This document shows, in pieces, positions 13,331-22,355 of a stretch of 23,179 nt of DNA. The first letter of the stretch is position 1; the number at the start of each line of letters is the position of its first letter. Where the stretch lies: positions 1 to 23,179 of the forward strand of contig URQW01000044.1 of the NCBI GenBank assembly GCA_900550105.1, written 5' to 3'. A program made the position numbers and the translations under genes. The notes below the pieces were generated by a model. That model was not told the DNA's origin. It saw only the letters and a program-made list of their open reading frames with translations, and made no database searches. The stretch is from an uncultured Pelosinus sp. (GTDB taxonomy: Bacteria; Bacillota; Negativicutes; UMGS1260).

Positions 13331-15094
13331 TTATACCCGGAAAGACTTGATGACCGTTTCCATTTTCTCAGCCATAAGCGCTAACTCACGACTGAAAGCG
13401 GCAATTTCCTGCATAGATGCTAATTGTTCCTCTGTCGCATCGGATACGGTCTGGGCCCTTTGCGCCGATTGCTTATTTAAAGATTCAATGGCTTGAACTG
13501 ATGTAACAATTCTTTGGCTTCCCTGCGCCATAGTTTGAATCGCTGCGGCAATTTCTTTGATTTGTCCTGATACGTCTAAAACAAGCTGACGAATGCCATC
13601 AAAAGCTGTTTCTGCCTCTTGAACAACTTCAGAGCCGCGTTTGACTTCTTGACGACCTTTTTCCATAGCCTCAACAGCTCTCCCAGTATCGTGTTGCACT
13701 TCACCAATCAAAGCTGTAATTTTTTTCGCCGCCTCTGCTGACTGCTCGGCTAGCTTGCGAACTTCTTCAGCTACTACGGCAAAGCCTTTGCCTTGTTCTC
13801 CGGCTCGTGCCGCTTCAATTGCCGCATTTAAAGCAAGCAAATTAGTCTGACCGGCAATACCGACAATGGTGCCAATAATTTCGCCAATCTCACTAGACCG
13901 ATTGCCAAGCTGCCCGATTACTTGTGCGGAATGATCTACTGTTGTTTCAATCTGTCCCATTTGGGAAATGGCCCGCCCCATAGAATCACGTCCTGCATCA
14001 GCTCGATTTGCTGCGGTTATGGCTTTATCGGAAGCATTATTGGACTGCGAAGCAATCTGTTTAATAGATGTCGAAAAGCCTTCTACAATATTAGAAACCA
14101 GATTAACAGCTTCTACTTGCTCTTGCGTCCCTTGTACTACATCAGTGATTGCCACTGCTACTTGATTAGATGCTTCGGCTGATTTATCGGAGTTTTCCAT
14201 AAGTTGCTGTGAGGCCATAGCCACCTGAGTGGATGACCCTGATATGGTTTTGAGTAAATTATTTAAATTCGCTTTCATCGCATTAAAAGCTGTTGCCAAA
14301 GCGCCAATCTCGTCAGACCGCTCCATAACAAGATCGTCTACACTCAAATTTCCTCGAGCAATTTCACCCACATTTCTTTCAATGGCAATAATCGGATCAG
14401 CAACCTTTTTACTAATAGCCAGAGCCATGGAAAGTAAAATAACAAAACTTAAGACACTGACCCCGCCAAGCACAACAATATTTCGCATCATTTGCTGATT
14501 GTATTCAGCAGTTTTTGCGGCAACAAGCTTATCAATATCTTCAATCCAGTTTCCTGTGCCAATGACCCAGCCATAGGGCTTAAATTGCAAACTATAGCTA
14601 CGTTTTTGCAAAGCTTCTTGTTGATTGGGTTTAGGAAACCAGTAATCCGTATAGCCGCCACCTGCTTTTTTCCCATTCGCAATGATGTCTTGAATAAATT
14701 TATTACCTTTCTTATCGACATCATCAAAGCGACTCTTGCCTTCTGTCGGACGCCCTAACAGAACAATATTGACGCCTTGCTCTGTATCAATCCAAAAATA
14801 GTTTCCACCAGCAAAACGAAGTTCGCGAACAATATCGGCAGCCCTTTTTTTCGCTTCCGCTTCCGGCAATAGCCCTTTTTGCTGCTGATGATAGATTGTA
14901 TCAACAAGCGTATAGGCTACCTCTACCTGATTTTTTATATCATAATCGAATTGCTCCATAAGTACCGAACGATATTCCTGTAAATCTTTTTTCTCCTTTT
15001 GCATGGTGTCAAAAAGGTAATACCCGCTTAAAATCAAGACAACAGTCAAACCGGTTCCCAAAAATGCCGCAATCAGTTTTTGTTTTAAGTTCAT
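13331..15094 (-). CDS. Methyl-accepting chemotaxis protein with periplasmic Cache domain
   Basis: 587 residues. A transmembrane helix at about 7-27 is followed by an extracytoplasmic single-Cache domain (about 35-195). Its signature is YFWIDTEQ, GRPTEGKSRFD, a FIQDIIANGKKAGGGYTDYW stretch and YGWVIGTGNW. A second helix at about 206-227 leads to a HAMP domain (about 228-280). The signalling domain carries the conserved hairpin tip EIIGTIVGIAGQTNLLALNA, then AIEAARAGEQGKGFAVVAEE, then VRKLAEQSAEAAKKI. Single-Cache receptors of this kind often sense small organic acids, but the ligand is not readable here. It signals to CheA/CheW, none of which are in the window. GGGAGG lies 9 nt before the ATG. 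It is monocistronic, between its own terminator and the divergent ABC-F gene. Confidence 0.95.
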   Translation of the reverse strand: MNLKQKLIAAFLGTGLTVVLILSGYYLFDTMQKEKKDLQEYRSVLMEQFDYDIKNQVEVAYTLVDTIYHQQQKGLLPEAEAKKRAADIVRELRFAGGNYFWIDTEQGVNIVLLGRPTEGKSRFDDVDKKGNKFIQDIIANGKKAGGGYTDYWFPKPNQQEALQKRSYSLQFKPYGWVIGTGNWIEDIDKLVAAKTAEYNQQMMRNIVVLGGVSVLSFVILLSMALAISKKVADPIIAIERNVGEIARGNLSVDDLVMERSDEIGALATAFNAMKANLNNLLKTISGSSTQVAMASQQLMENSDKSAEASNQVAVAITDVVQGTQEQVEAVNLVSNIVEGFSTSIKQIASQSNNASDKAITAANRADAGRDSMGRAISQMGQIETTVDHSAQVIGQLGNRSSEIGEIIGTIVGIAGQTNLLALNAAIEAARAGEQGKGFAVVAEEVRKLAEQSAEAAKKITALIGEVQHDTGRAVEAMEKGRQEVKRGSEVVQEAETAFDGIRQLVLDVSGQIKEIAAAIQTMAQGSQRIVTSVQAIESLNKQSAQRAQTVSDATEEQLASMQEIAAFSRELALMAEKMETVIKSFRV

Positions 15095-15260
15095 TTCGGC
15101 AAACCTCCCCGCTTAATCCTAGCTCTAACACCGTTATGTCGTTCTTGCGCTTTTTGTAATAAATTCTCGAAAAAAAACATTTTACCTTCTACTATCCCGC
15201 CTTTGAAACCAAGGAAACCATCAAAATAGTCGAAAAATTACTTTTTTGCCATAAAAATAA

Positions 15261-15288
15261 CTCTTCCGCTATTCTCCTAGCGAAAGAG
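15261..15288 (-). other. Hairpin upstream of the ABC-F promoter
   Basis: CTCTTCCGCTA (15261-15271) pairs with TAGCGAAAGAG (15278-15288) with one mismatch. On the minus strand it is followed by TTATTTTTAT, terminator-like. It ends 2 bp before the -35 of the plus-strand promoter, so it may stop leftward transcription toward the chemoreceptor or simply be a leader structure. Confidence 0.4.
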
Positions 15289-15290
15289 CC

Positions 15291-15319
15291 TTGAATTCTT
15301 GGCCTTTCTCCTGTATGAT
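15291..15319 (+). promoter_or_regulatory. SigA-type promoter of the plus-strand ABC-F gene
   Basis: TTGAAT (15291-15296), 17 bp, TATGAT (15314-15319). Each hexamer has one or two mismatches to consensus. The leader to the start codon at 15379 is about 53 nt and contains no obvious attenuator. Confidence 0.7.
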
Positions 15320-15378
15320 CGTTATAGCAAATAAGTAAATCTTTGATCCAACAAAATCTTATCTTACAGGAGTTATGC

Positions 15379-16935
15379 ATGAGTGTTTTAACTGTTGAAA
15401 ATGTAACCCACGGCTTTGGCGCCCGTAAAATTCTTGAAGACGCCTCCTTCCGCCTCTTAAAGGGCGAACATGTCGGTCTTGTCGGCGCCAACGGCGAAGG
15501 CAAATCGACCTTTTTAAATATTATTACTGGTGAATTAACGCCTGACGCCGGTAAAGTGGAATGGGCCCGCCGCGTCACAGTAGGCTATTTAGACCAGCAT
15601 ACGGTACTAACAGAAGGAAAAACGATCCGCGATGTATTGCGTGACGCTTTCAAGGGTATGTATGATTTAGAAGCGGAAATGCTCAGCCTCTATGACAAAA
15701 TGGGCGACGCTTCACCGGAAGATCTTGACAAAATGATGGAAGATGTCGGCGAAATTCAAAGCATCCTTGAAGAAAACGGGTTTTATATCCTTGATACGAA
15801 AATCGAAGAGGTCGCAGGCGGCCTCGGCCTACGTGACATTGGTCTCGATCGCGAAGTGCAGGATCTCAGCGGCGGTCAGCGTACCAAGGTTCTCCTTACC
15901 AAACTACTTTTAGAAAACCCTAGTATCCTCATCCTAGACGAACCGACAAACTATCTCGACGTTGAACACATTGAATGGCTGAAACGGTATTTGCAGAACT
16001 ATGAAAACAGCTTCATTCTTGTGTCCCATGACATTCCGTTCTTAAATTCGGTCGTCAATGTGATCTATCATGTAGAAAACACGCTTCTCACCCGCTATAC
16101 AGGCGATTATGAACAATTCCAGCAGCTATACTCGATCCGTAAGGATCAGGAACAAAAAGCCTATGAGCGGCAGCAACAGGAAATTGATAAGCTAGAAGAC
16201 TTCATTGCCCGCAACAAAGCCCGTATCTCCACAACTGGCCGAGCAAAAAGCCGCCAAAAGCAGCTTGATAGAATGGAAATTCTCGAAAAACCCCGAGAAA
16301 AACCAAAACCAACTTTCCGCTTTATGGAAGCCCGTACGCCGTCACGGACGATTGTGGAAGCCAAAGATCTTGTCCTTGGCTACAATGAACCGTTGACTAA
16401 ACCTGTAGATATTCTGTTGGAACGCGGGCAAAAAGTGGCGATTCGCGGCGTAAATGGCCTTGGTAAGAGTACGCTTCTAAAAACACTGCTTGGCATCATT
16501 CCACCGGTCTCAGGCAAGATTGACCAGGGCGAGTTTTTAGAGACTGGCTACTTTGAGCAGGAATCTGGCCGTAATAACAGCAATACAGCCATTGAAGAGA
16601 TCTGGCAAGATTTTCCTGGTTTAACAAACTATGAAGTCCGCTCTGCCTTAGCTCGCTGCGGTCTTACCAATGAGCATATTACGAGCCAGATGATGGTCTT
16701 AAGCGGCGGTGAAAACGCCAAAGTCCGTCTCTGTAAGCTCATGCTCAGAGAAATCAACTGGCTGGTGCTTGACGAACCGACAAACCATCTGGATGTAGAA
16801 GCAAAAGCGGAACTAAAAAAAGCCTTAATCGACTTTAAAGGAACCGTTCTGCTTGTCTCCCATGAGCCTGAATTCTATGAAGATTGGGTCACTCATGTTT
16901 GGAATGTAGAAAATTGGACAACAAAAGTGATTTAA
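15379..16935 (+). CDS. ABC-F family ATPase (ribosome-associated type)
   Basis: 518 residues, two ABC domains and no membrane segment, which defines the ABC-F class acting on the ribosome. I chose ATG 15379 because AGGAG lies 6 nt upstream; the frame is open further upstream but without a ribosome-binding site. Domain 1 has GANGEGKST, LSGGQRTKV and LILDEPTNYLD. The charged interdomain linker follows (about 225-310, with GRAKSRQKQLDRME). Domain 2 has GVNGLGKST, LSGGENAKV and LVLDEPTNHLD. Both nucleotide sites look intact. ABC-F proteins are translation factors or antibiotic-resistance ribosome-protection factors; the specific subfamily is not clear to me. It converges on the second ABC-F gene and shares its terminator. 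Confidence 0.92.
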   Translation: MSVLTVENVTHGFGARKILEDASFRLLKGEHVGLVGANGEGKSTFLNIITGELTPDAGKVEWARRVTVGYLDQHTVLTEGKTIRDVLRDAFKGMYDLEAEMLSLYDKMGDASPEDLDKMMEDVGEIQSILEENGFYILDTKIEEVAGGLGLRDIGLDREVQDLSGGQRTKVLLTKLLLENPSILILDEPTNYLDVEHIEWLKRYLQNYENSFILVSHDIPFLNSVVNVIYHVENTLLTRYTGDYEQFQQLYSIRKDQEQKAYERQQQEIDKLEDFIARNKARISTTGRAKSRQKQLDRMEILEKPREKPKPTFRFMEARTPSRTIVEAKDLVLGYNEPLTKPVDILLERGQKVAIRGVNGLGKSTLLKTLLGIIPPVSGKIDQGEFLETGYFEQESGRNNSNTAIEEIWQDFPGLTNYEVRSALARCGLTNEHITSQMMVLSGGENAKVRLCKLMLREINWLVLDEPTNHLDVEAKAELKKALIDFKGTVLLVSHEPEFYEDWVTHVWNVENWTTKVI

Positions 16936-16956
16936 ATAACTATGTAAACAACGAAA

Positions 16957-16985
16957 GCCGGAGAACAGTGAATACTGTCTCCGGC
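16957..16985. terminator. Bidirectional terminator between two convergent ABC-F genes
   Basis: GCCGGAG-a-ACAGT pairs with ACTGT-CTCCGGC (one bulged A) around GAAT. It is followed by CTTGTTATTTT on the plus strand. It lies 22 bp past the plus-strand stop and 20 bp past the minus-strand stop, so it serves both genes. Confidence 0.85.
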
Positions 16986-17004
16986 CTTGTTATTTTGCGT
17001 TGGT

Positions 17005-18624
17005 TTAGGCACGCCCATATAGAACGTCAAGCTGTTCTTTTACGTCAGGATTCTCCAAATACTCATCATAGGTCATACGGCGGTCAAAGAGACCGTTCGG
17101 CGTAATTTCCATAATACGATTGGCAATGGTCTCAACAAACTGATGGTCATGGGATACGAACAGAATCGTTCCTTTATTATTAATCAGACCATTATTAAGA
17201 GACGTAATCGACTCTAAATCCAAGTGATTGGTAGGCTCATCCAACAGCAGCACATTAGCGCCGCTCAGCATCATTTTAGCTAACATACAGCGAACCCGCT
17301 CGCCGCCTGATAATACATTGGCCGATTTTTGCGTTTCTTCCCCAGCGAAAAGCATCCGGCCCAAAAAGCCGCGAATAAAGGTTTCTTCCTGATCTTTCGA
17401 AAAAGGACGAAGCCAGTCCACCAAATTATCTTCTGTATCGAAATAAGCAGAGTTATCTTTAGGGAAATAAGCCTGCGAGGTCGTAACGCCCCATTTAAAG
17501 CTACCGGAATCTGGTTCGATTTCCCCCATCAATACTTGAAACAGCGCTGTCTTCGCTTGTTCATCTGGGCCGACAAAAGCAATTTTATCGCCTTTGGTAA
17601 CCATAAAGCTAAGATCCTTAAAAATCTGTACGCCATCGATCGTCAAGCTTAAGTCTTCTACTGTCAGCAGTTGATCACCTGCTTCTCGGTCGGCTTTAAA
17701 GTCAACATAGGGATATTTGCGCGTAGACGGCTTAATGTCTTCTAACGTAATTTTTTCAAGCTGTTTTTTGCGCGACGTAGCCTGTTTGGCTTTGGAAGCA
17801 TTCGAACTAAAGCGCTGAATAAAGCTTTGCAGCTCTTTCATCTGATCTTCTTTTTTCTTGTTCGCGTCTTTGGCTAGTTTTAAGGCTAGTTGACTGGATT
17901 CCTGCCAGAAATCATAGTTGCCCACATACAGCGTAATATTGCCAAAGTCAATATCGGCAATATGAGTACAAACTTGATTTAAGAAATGGCGGTCATGGGA
18001 TACAACAATGACTGTATTTTGAAAATCGGCTAAGAAGTTTTCCAGCCAGCGAATCGAAGCGATATCAAGGTGATTTGTCGGTTCGTCCAAAAGCAGAATG
18101 TCGGGATTACCAAACAGCGCCTGTGCTAAGAGAACACGTACTTTTTCCTGTCCGTCCAGTTCAGCCATTTTTTTATAATGATAATCTTCGCCAATGCCCA
18201 GACCATTTAAGAGCTGAGCCGCTTCGCTTTCCGCTTCCCAACCGTTGAGTTCTGCAAACTCGCCTTCTAATTCAGCCACTTTCAAGCCGTCTTCATCAGA
18301 GAAATCGGCTTTGGCATAGAGAGCTTCCTTCGCTTCCATAATCTCAAAGAGGCGAGAATGACCCATAATGACCGTCTTTAAAACCTCATGCTCGTCAAAT
18401 TCAAAGTGATCTTGCTTTAATACAGCAAGACGTTCCCCTGGGGTAATAATAACTTCACCTGAGGTTGATTCTTCTTCGCCTGATAAAATCTTCAAAAAAG
18501 TGGATTTTCCAGCGCCATTAGCGCCGATTAAGCCATAGCAGTTGCCTGGCGTAAATTTAATATTTACATCTTCAAAGAGCGCCCGTTTGCCGTAGCGCAG
18601 AGTTAACCCGCTTGTACTGATCAT
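17005..18624 (-). CDS. YbiT/YkpA-type ABC-F ATPase
   Basis: 539 residues with two ABC domains. Domain 1 has GANGAGKST, a degenerate signature AELDGQEKVRVLLAQALF in place of LSGGE, and LLLDEPTNHLD. A Lys-rich linker follows (about 245-310, with KAKQATSRKKQLEKI). Domain 2 has an unusual Walker A, GPDEQAKTALF, where Ala replaces the final Gly, then LSGGERVRC and LLLDEPTNHLD. From memory, YbiT/YkpA proteins share the Ala-Lys-Thr variant and the WGVTTSQAYFPKDNS stretch, so this is a subfamily trait and not damage. The expected role is translation-associated ATPase. The start has a modest TAGGA before the ATG and a candidate promoter at 18672-18701. It is not closely similar to the convergent ABC-F gene, so not a recent duplicate. 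Confidence 0.9.
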   Translation of the reverse strand: MISTSGLTLRYGKRALFEDVNIKFTPGNCYGLIGANGAGKSTFLKILSGEEESTSGEVIITPGERLAVLKQDHFEFDEHEVLKTVIMGHSRLFEIMEAKEALYAKADFSDEDGLKVAELEGEFAELNGWEAESEAAQLLNGLGIGEDYHYKKMAELDGQEKVRVLLAQALFGNPDILLLDEPTNHLDIASIRWLENFLADFQNTVIVVSHDRHFLNQVCTHIADIDFGNITLYVGNYDFWQESSQLALKLAKDANKKKEDQMKELQSFIQRFSSNASKAKQATSRKKQLEKITLEDIKPSTRKYPYVDFKADREAGDQLLTVEDLSLTIDGVQIFKDLSFMVTKGDKIAFVGPDEQAKTALFQVLMGEIEPDSGSFKWGVTTSQAYFPKDNSAYFDTEDNLVDWLRPFSKDQEETFIRGFLGRMLFAGEETQKSANVLSGGERVRCMLAKMMLSGANVLLLDEPTNHLDLESITSLNNGLINNKGTILFVSHDHQFVETIANRIMEITPNGLFDRRMTYDEYLENPDVKEQLDVLYGRA

Positions 18625-18671
18625 TTTCCTACCATCTTTCTGTAAAAATTCGTTATAAACAATAATATCTC

Positions 18672-18701
18672 ACTATAGCATAAAAAAAAGGGAAAGTCGA
18701 A
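18672..18701 (-). promoter_or_regulatory. Candidate promoter of the YbiT/YkpA-type gene
   Basis: On the minus strand TTCGAC (18696-18701), 18 bp containing a T-run, TATAGT (18672-18677). The -10 is good and the -35 moderate. Confidence 0.45.
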
Positions 18702-18726
18702 TTCGAATTTTTTTCTTTACAAAAAA

Positions 18727-18752
18727 ACAGCAGCGATGAATTCAACTGCTGT
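18727..18752 (-). terminator. Terminator of the glnS-phosphoesterase operon
   Basis: ACAGCAG (18727-18733) pairs with CTGCTGT (18746-18752). On the minus strand a run of seven T follows directly. It lies 11 bp beyond the phosphoesterase stop codon. Confidence 0.85.
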
Positions 18753-18763
18753 TCGTAAAAGCT

Positions 18764-19957
18764 TTATTTAGTTGCAAAAGTAAATAGCGTCACCTCAGCC
18801 GGACAGCCGAGGCGAAACGGAAGCCACTGGCCTGTCCCCGGGCTCACATAGCCGTAGCAGCCCTGATCTTCATACATGCCTAGCATATACTTATACTGCA
18901 CTGGCGATAAAGATCGGCCAAAAGCGGCAATTTGTCCACCATGTGTATGGCCAGATAACGTTAACGGAACTTTCGCCGCAAAGGCTTCCGTAAAATAGTC
19001 AGGATGATGCGCCAAGAGAATCGTAAAGGCGCCAGAAGGAATCTTACTAAGCGCTTGCTCTAAATCTTTTTGACGAATCTGATCTGAGTCAGCGGTGGTC
19101 TTCCCCCAAGGATAATCAACTCCTGCTAAATAAACGGGAATATCTCCCGGCAAAAGCAGTTGACTGCTATTATCAAGCAAAGTCACGCGGCTCTCTCGGA
19201 TAGCTCGTTCAATTAAGGGCTTATTGCGAAAGTATTCATGATTGCCCCAACAAAAGAAAATTCCTTGCGGAATAGAAGGGCTAAGCGCATTAAGCTTAGC
19301 AATCGCTGCCGTTAAAAGATCGAGGTCATCAATCAAATCACCAGTAATCACTAACAGATCCGGCTCCTGGGCTTTGACTAGCGCTAACGCTTCATCCAAC
19401 TTTTCTAAGGGAAAGAAGGGACCTAAGTGGGCATCACTGATTTGGGCAATCTTGAACTGAGCTAAAGCCGTTGGCAGTTGCGCAAATTTCACTTGCTGCT
19501 TGACCACATCGAGTCTTGTTTCTCCGTCTACAACACCCTTTGCCGCCAGCCCAAAAGAAGTAAGCGACAATAAGCCAGCCGCTCCGCCCAAAAAGCGACG
19601 CCGCGATAGACCGACTGAACGGGAATCGCTAGAACTCAGCCTGTTAGCCATAACCGTAAGCAAAAAGACAGCGCCTAAGAATAAAGTGAAAAAAACTTGT
19701 CCAATCATCACCGCATAAGCACCGTCGAGAAGCATACGGAATATAGGCGTAATCGCCAGACTAGAAACCTTTAGCGCGCGGGGGATAAAAACCATGCCAA
19801 AAGAGAGCAGCGAAAGAATCCAGAAAGCCTTGCGCCAGGGCCGATACGCCTCTGCCCAACACTTACGACACAACAAATCGTTGACAGCAAGAATCACCAT
19901 AGGCAGCGATACAAAGAGCAGTAAGAAAATATAGGAAGGTCCTGGCGTCTGTGTCAT
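18764..19957 (-). CDS. Membrane-anchored metallophosphoesterase (YkuE/YaeI-like)
   Basis: 397 residues. The N-terminus has hydrophobic segments at about 9-28, 43-62 and 80-104. These are followed by SRRRFLGGAAGLLSLTSFGL at 118-137, which looks exactly like a twin-arginine signal but is internal. The catalytic domain (about 168-397) carries the calcineurin-like metal motifs: D175-A-H177, G206-D207, GNHE at 238-241, H317/H318 and GHTHGG at 336-341. These ligands coordinate a dinuclear metal centre, and the family cleaves phosphodiesters or lipid-linked phosphates; the substrate is not readable. The domain should lie outside the membrane if the internal segment is a translocation signal. The ATG is 2 bp after the glnS stop codon with no strong ribosome-binding site, so translation is probably coupled to glnS. 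A connection in function with glnS is not obvious. Confidence 0.88.
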   Translation of the reverse strand: MTQTPGPSYIFLLLFVSLPMVILAVNDLLCRKCWAEAYRPWRKAFWILSLLSFGMVFIPRALKVSSLAITPIFRMLLDGAYAVMIGQVFFTLFLGAVFLLTVMANRLSSSDSRSVGLSRRRFLGGAAGLLSLTSFGLAAKGVVDGETRLDVVKQQVKFAQLPTALAQFKIAQISDAHLGPFFPLEKLDEALALVKAQEPDLLVITGDLIDDLDLLTAAIAKLNALSPSIPQGIFFCWGNHEYFRNKPLIERAIRESRVTLLDNSSQLLLPGDIPVYLAGVDYPWGKTTADSDQIRQKDLEQALSKIPSGAFTILLAHHPDYFTEAFAAKVPLTLSGHTHGGQIAAFGRSLSPVQYKYMLGMYEDQGCYGYVSPGTGQWLPFRLGCPAEVTLFTFATK

Positions 19958-19959
19958 AA

Positions 19960-21642
19960 TCAGCCTTTATTCGCTTTAGCCCAGCTGTCACGAAGCGAAA
20001 CAATCCGGTTAAAGACAAGCTGATCTGGTTTCGAATCAACTGTATCAGTGCAGAAATAGCCCTGCCGTAAAAATTGATAGTGCGTACCACCAACACTTGT
20101 CGCTAAGCTCGGTTCAGCCATACAGCCCGTAAGAGTTTCCAAGGAATTGGGGTTTAGCGTTTCTTTAAAATCCTTTGCATCAGCATCGTCGTCGTCGAGC
20201 AGCAAATAGTCGTACAAACGAACGGTTGCCTTCACAGCTTGAGCTGCCGCTACCCAATGAAGCGTTCCTTTAATTTTCCGGCCTGCCGTAGCGCCGCCGC
20301 TCTTGCTCTCGGGATCGTAAGTGCAGCGAACTTCTACTACCTCGCCAGTAGCCGGATCTTTAATCACTTCTTCACATTTAATAATATAAGCATGTTTCAA
20401 CCGGACTTCCTGGCTTGGCGTCAACCGGAAAAATTTCTTCGGCGCTTCTTCCATGAAATCTTCCTGTTCAATATAAAGCTCGCGGGAAAACGGCACCGTT
20501 CTCTCACCCATTTCCGGATGGGCTGGATGATTTTCCGCTGGTAGCTCTTCTACCTGACCTTCAGGATAATTGGTAATCACTATTTTTAATGGATGCAGTA
20601 CGACCATGGCCCGGGCAGCCGTTTCATTGAGATCTTCCCGCACACAATGTTCCAGCATGCCAATATCAACTAAACTATTGCTTTTTGCCACACCGATGCG
20701 TTCGCAAAAATCACGAATCGCCGCAGGTGTATAGCCACGACGACGCAAACCGGAAATTGTCGGCATCCGGGGATCATCCCAGCCGCTAACCAGTTTTTCT
20801 TCGACAAGCTGGCGCAATTTACGCTTGCTCATAACCATATGAGTCAAATTTAGGCGAGCAAATTCAATCTGGCGTGGTGGATTTTCCCATTCCAGACTAG
20901 CAAGAACCCAGTCATACAATGGACGATGATCTTCAAATTCCAAGGTACAAATCGAATGGCTCACCTGTTCAATGGCGTCAGAAATAGGATGGGCAAAATC
21001 ATACATGGGATAAATGCACCACGCATCACCGGTTCGGTGATGATGGGCCCGTAAAATACGATATAAAGCAGGATCGCGCAAATTGAGGTTTGGTGAAGCC
21101 ATATCAATTTTAGCGCGCAATACTCGCGAACCATCAGGGAATTCGCCAGCCTTCATCCGCGCAAACAAGTCGAGATTTTCTTCTACTGACCGATTGCGAT
21201 AGGGGCTGTCTTTGCCTGGTTCCGTCAAAGTGCCGCGATACTCACGCATTTCCTGTGCTGATAAATCACAAACATAAGCTTTTCCTGCTTGAATCAATTT
21301 AACAGCACATTCATAGAGCGTATCAAAATAATCGGATGCGTAAAACATGCGATCATCCCAGTCAAACCCGAGCCAGCGCACATCTTCTTTAATAGATTCT
21401 ACATATTCTACTTCTTCTTTGCTAGGATTCGTATCATCAAAGCGCAAATTGCATAAGCCTTGGTTTTCCCGAGCCAAACCGAAATTGAGGCAGATTGATT
21501 TGGCGTGGCCAATATGAAGATAGCCATTCGGTTCTGGTGGAAACCGTGTATGAACCGTCTTCGTGCCATTCGGCTTTTGTAAGTCTTCATTAATTATATT
21601 TTGTATAAAGTTAGCTGGTAGTGTAGTATTTGTCGTTGTCAT
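19960..21642 (-). CDS. glnS: Glutamine--tRNA ligase
   Basis: 560 residues, class I aminoacyl-tRNA synthetase charging tRNA(Gln) directly with glutamine. The HIGH motif is in PPEPNGYLHIGHAKSI (about 35-50) and the KMSKS equivalent is VMSKRKL near 270, the GlnRS form. The segments RFDDTNPSKEEVEYVESIKE, WCIYPMYDFAHPISDAIE and HSICTLEFEDHRPLYDW are GlnRS hallmarks, and the length matches E. coli GlnS (about 554). There is no C-terminal YqeY-like extension. AGGAG lies about 9 nt before the ATG. Many Bacillota lack GlnRS and use GatCAB, so its presence is a useful taxonomic clue. The short upstream gap (69 bp) leaves no room for a T-box leader. Confidence 0.97.
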   Translation of the reverse strand: MTTTNTTLPANFIQNIINEDLQKPNGTKTVHTRFPPEPNGYLHIGHAKSICLNFGLARENQGLCNLRFDDTNPSKEEVEYVESIKEDVRWLGFDWDDRMFYASDYFDTLYECAVKLIQAGKAYVCDLSAQEMREYRGTLTEPGKDSPYRNRSVEENLDLFARMKAGEFPDGSRVLRAKIDMASPNLNLRDPALYRILRAHHHRTGDAWCIYPMYDFAHPISDAIEQVSHSICTLEFEDHRPLYDWVLASLEWENPPRQIEFARLNLTHMVMSKRKLRQLVEEKLVSGWDDPRMPTISGLRRRGYTPAAIRDFCERIGVAKSNSLVDIGMLEHCVREDLNETAARAMVVLHPLKIVITNYPEGQVEELPAENHPAHPEMGERTVPFSRELYIEQEDFMEEAPKKFFRLTPSQEVRLKHAYIIKCEEVIKDPATGEVVEVRCTYDPESKSGGATAGRKIKGTLHWVAAAQAVKATVRLYDYLLLDDDDADAKDFKETLNPNSLETLTGCMAEPSLATSVGGTHYQFLRQGYFCTDTVDSKPDQLVFNRIVSLRDSWAKANKG

Positions 21643-21711
21643 AGCCCTAACTCCTCATGAAAATTTAGCGTAATTGGCATACTTCTCCAAAAAACCGGAT
21701 TTTCCTCCCTT

Positions 21712-22119
21712 TTATTTAAAAGAGTCGTAAATTGCCTGATATTCAGGCGTCGCCGGAATGAGGGTATAGATGTAGACGAGAACACCATTGGGATCGAGCA
21801 CGACAAAACTGCGTTCTCCCCATTGCTTATTCTGTAATTTCTGATAGATATGAAGTCCTTCTTCCTCTAATCGCTTGTATTCGGCATCCACATCATCAAC
21901 CTGGAAAGATAACACAAGACCTTTACCGTTAAAATACATACCTTCTTCCCGCTCTGGTAAGGTAAAACTGATGCCGACAGAAGGCAGTTCTTTCGATACA
22001 AGCTCTACATACCAGTCACTTTCATAAACGAGCCGAAAATCAAAATGTTTCATATAGAACTCTTTCGACTCTGTTAATTTCTCGGTACTTATGGTCGTGT
22101 CCACCCGTTTCATCTTCAT
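21712..22119 (-). CDS. VOC-superfamily (glyoxalase/bleomycin-resistance-like) protein
   Basis: 135 residues from ATG 22119, chosen because GGGGGA lies 6 nt upstream; the longer frame to 22158 has no such site. One glyoxalase-like fold is visible: STEKLTESKEFYMKHFDFRL (first beta-alpha unit), WYVEL, then LVLSFQVDDVDAEYKRLEEE and FVVLDPNGVLVYIYTLIPAT. The second half contains the typical DPNG turn. Metal ligands of a functional VOC enzyme cannot be assigned with confidence, and the substrate is unknown (glyoxalase, dioxygenase and resistance functions all occur). It lies 69 bp upstream of glnS on the same strand and may share its transcript. Confidence 0.88.
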   Translation of the reverse strand: MKMKRVDTTISTEKLTESKEFYMKHFDFRLVYESDWYVELVSKELPSVGISFTLPEREEGMYFNGKGLVLSFQVDDVDAEYKRLEEEGLHIYQKLQNKQWGERSFVVLDPNGVLVYIYTLIPATPEYQAIYDSFK

Positions 22120-22190
22120 ATAAATCCCCCTTAACCCTTTCGATACTAGTGTAGACATATATTACTAAAAAGATTCTGTAAGGAAAAGCT

Positions 22191-22245
22191 TTTTCCCTGC
22201 CTTGCCGCAATGAAACCACTCAAAATCCAGGAAAAGGCAGGAAAA
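22191..22245. other. Imperfect inverted repeat between the VOC and amidohydrolase genes
   Basis: TTTTCCCTGCCTT (22191-22203) and AAGGCAGGAAAA (22234-22245) are complementary apart from one missing G, around a 30-nt loop. It lies in the divergent intergenic region, about 110 bp before the amidohydrolase start. It could be a leader structure or repressor site; nothing fixes its role. Confidence 0.3.
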
Positions 22246-22355
22246 TCAAAGTCGATCTAGTATAGTTATATTTATGTTTACTCTTACAGGTTCGGCTTTA
22301 TTTTTACTTCGTATCTGTAAACTTAATATACCCATTGTCATTGGAGGTCGTATTC

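Noticed and set aside
15192..15578. Minus-strand 128-codon frame upstream of the chemoreceptor
   Set aside because: It overlaps the promoter and start of the ABC-F gene on the other strand and shows no coding character.
16957..16985. CRISPR-like or mobile-element repeat
   Set aside because: Single hairpin between convergent stop codons with a T-rich tail; explained as a shared terminator. No repeat-spacer array exists in the window.
17005..18624. ABC-F gene inactivated by a broken Walker A (GPDEQAKT)
   Set aside because: The Ala-Lys-Thr form is, as I recall, characteristic of the YbiT/YkpA subfamily, and the remaining motifs are intact.
21643..21711. T-box or riboswitch in front of glnS
   Set aside because: Only 69 bp separate it from the VOC gene and no T-box sequence or terminator/antiterminator pair is visible.
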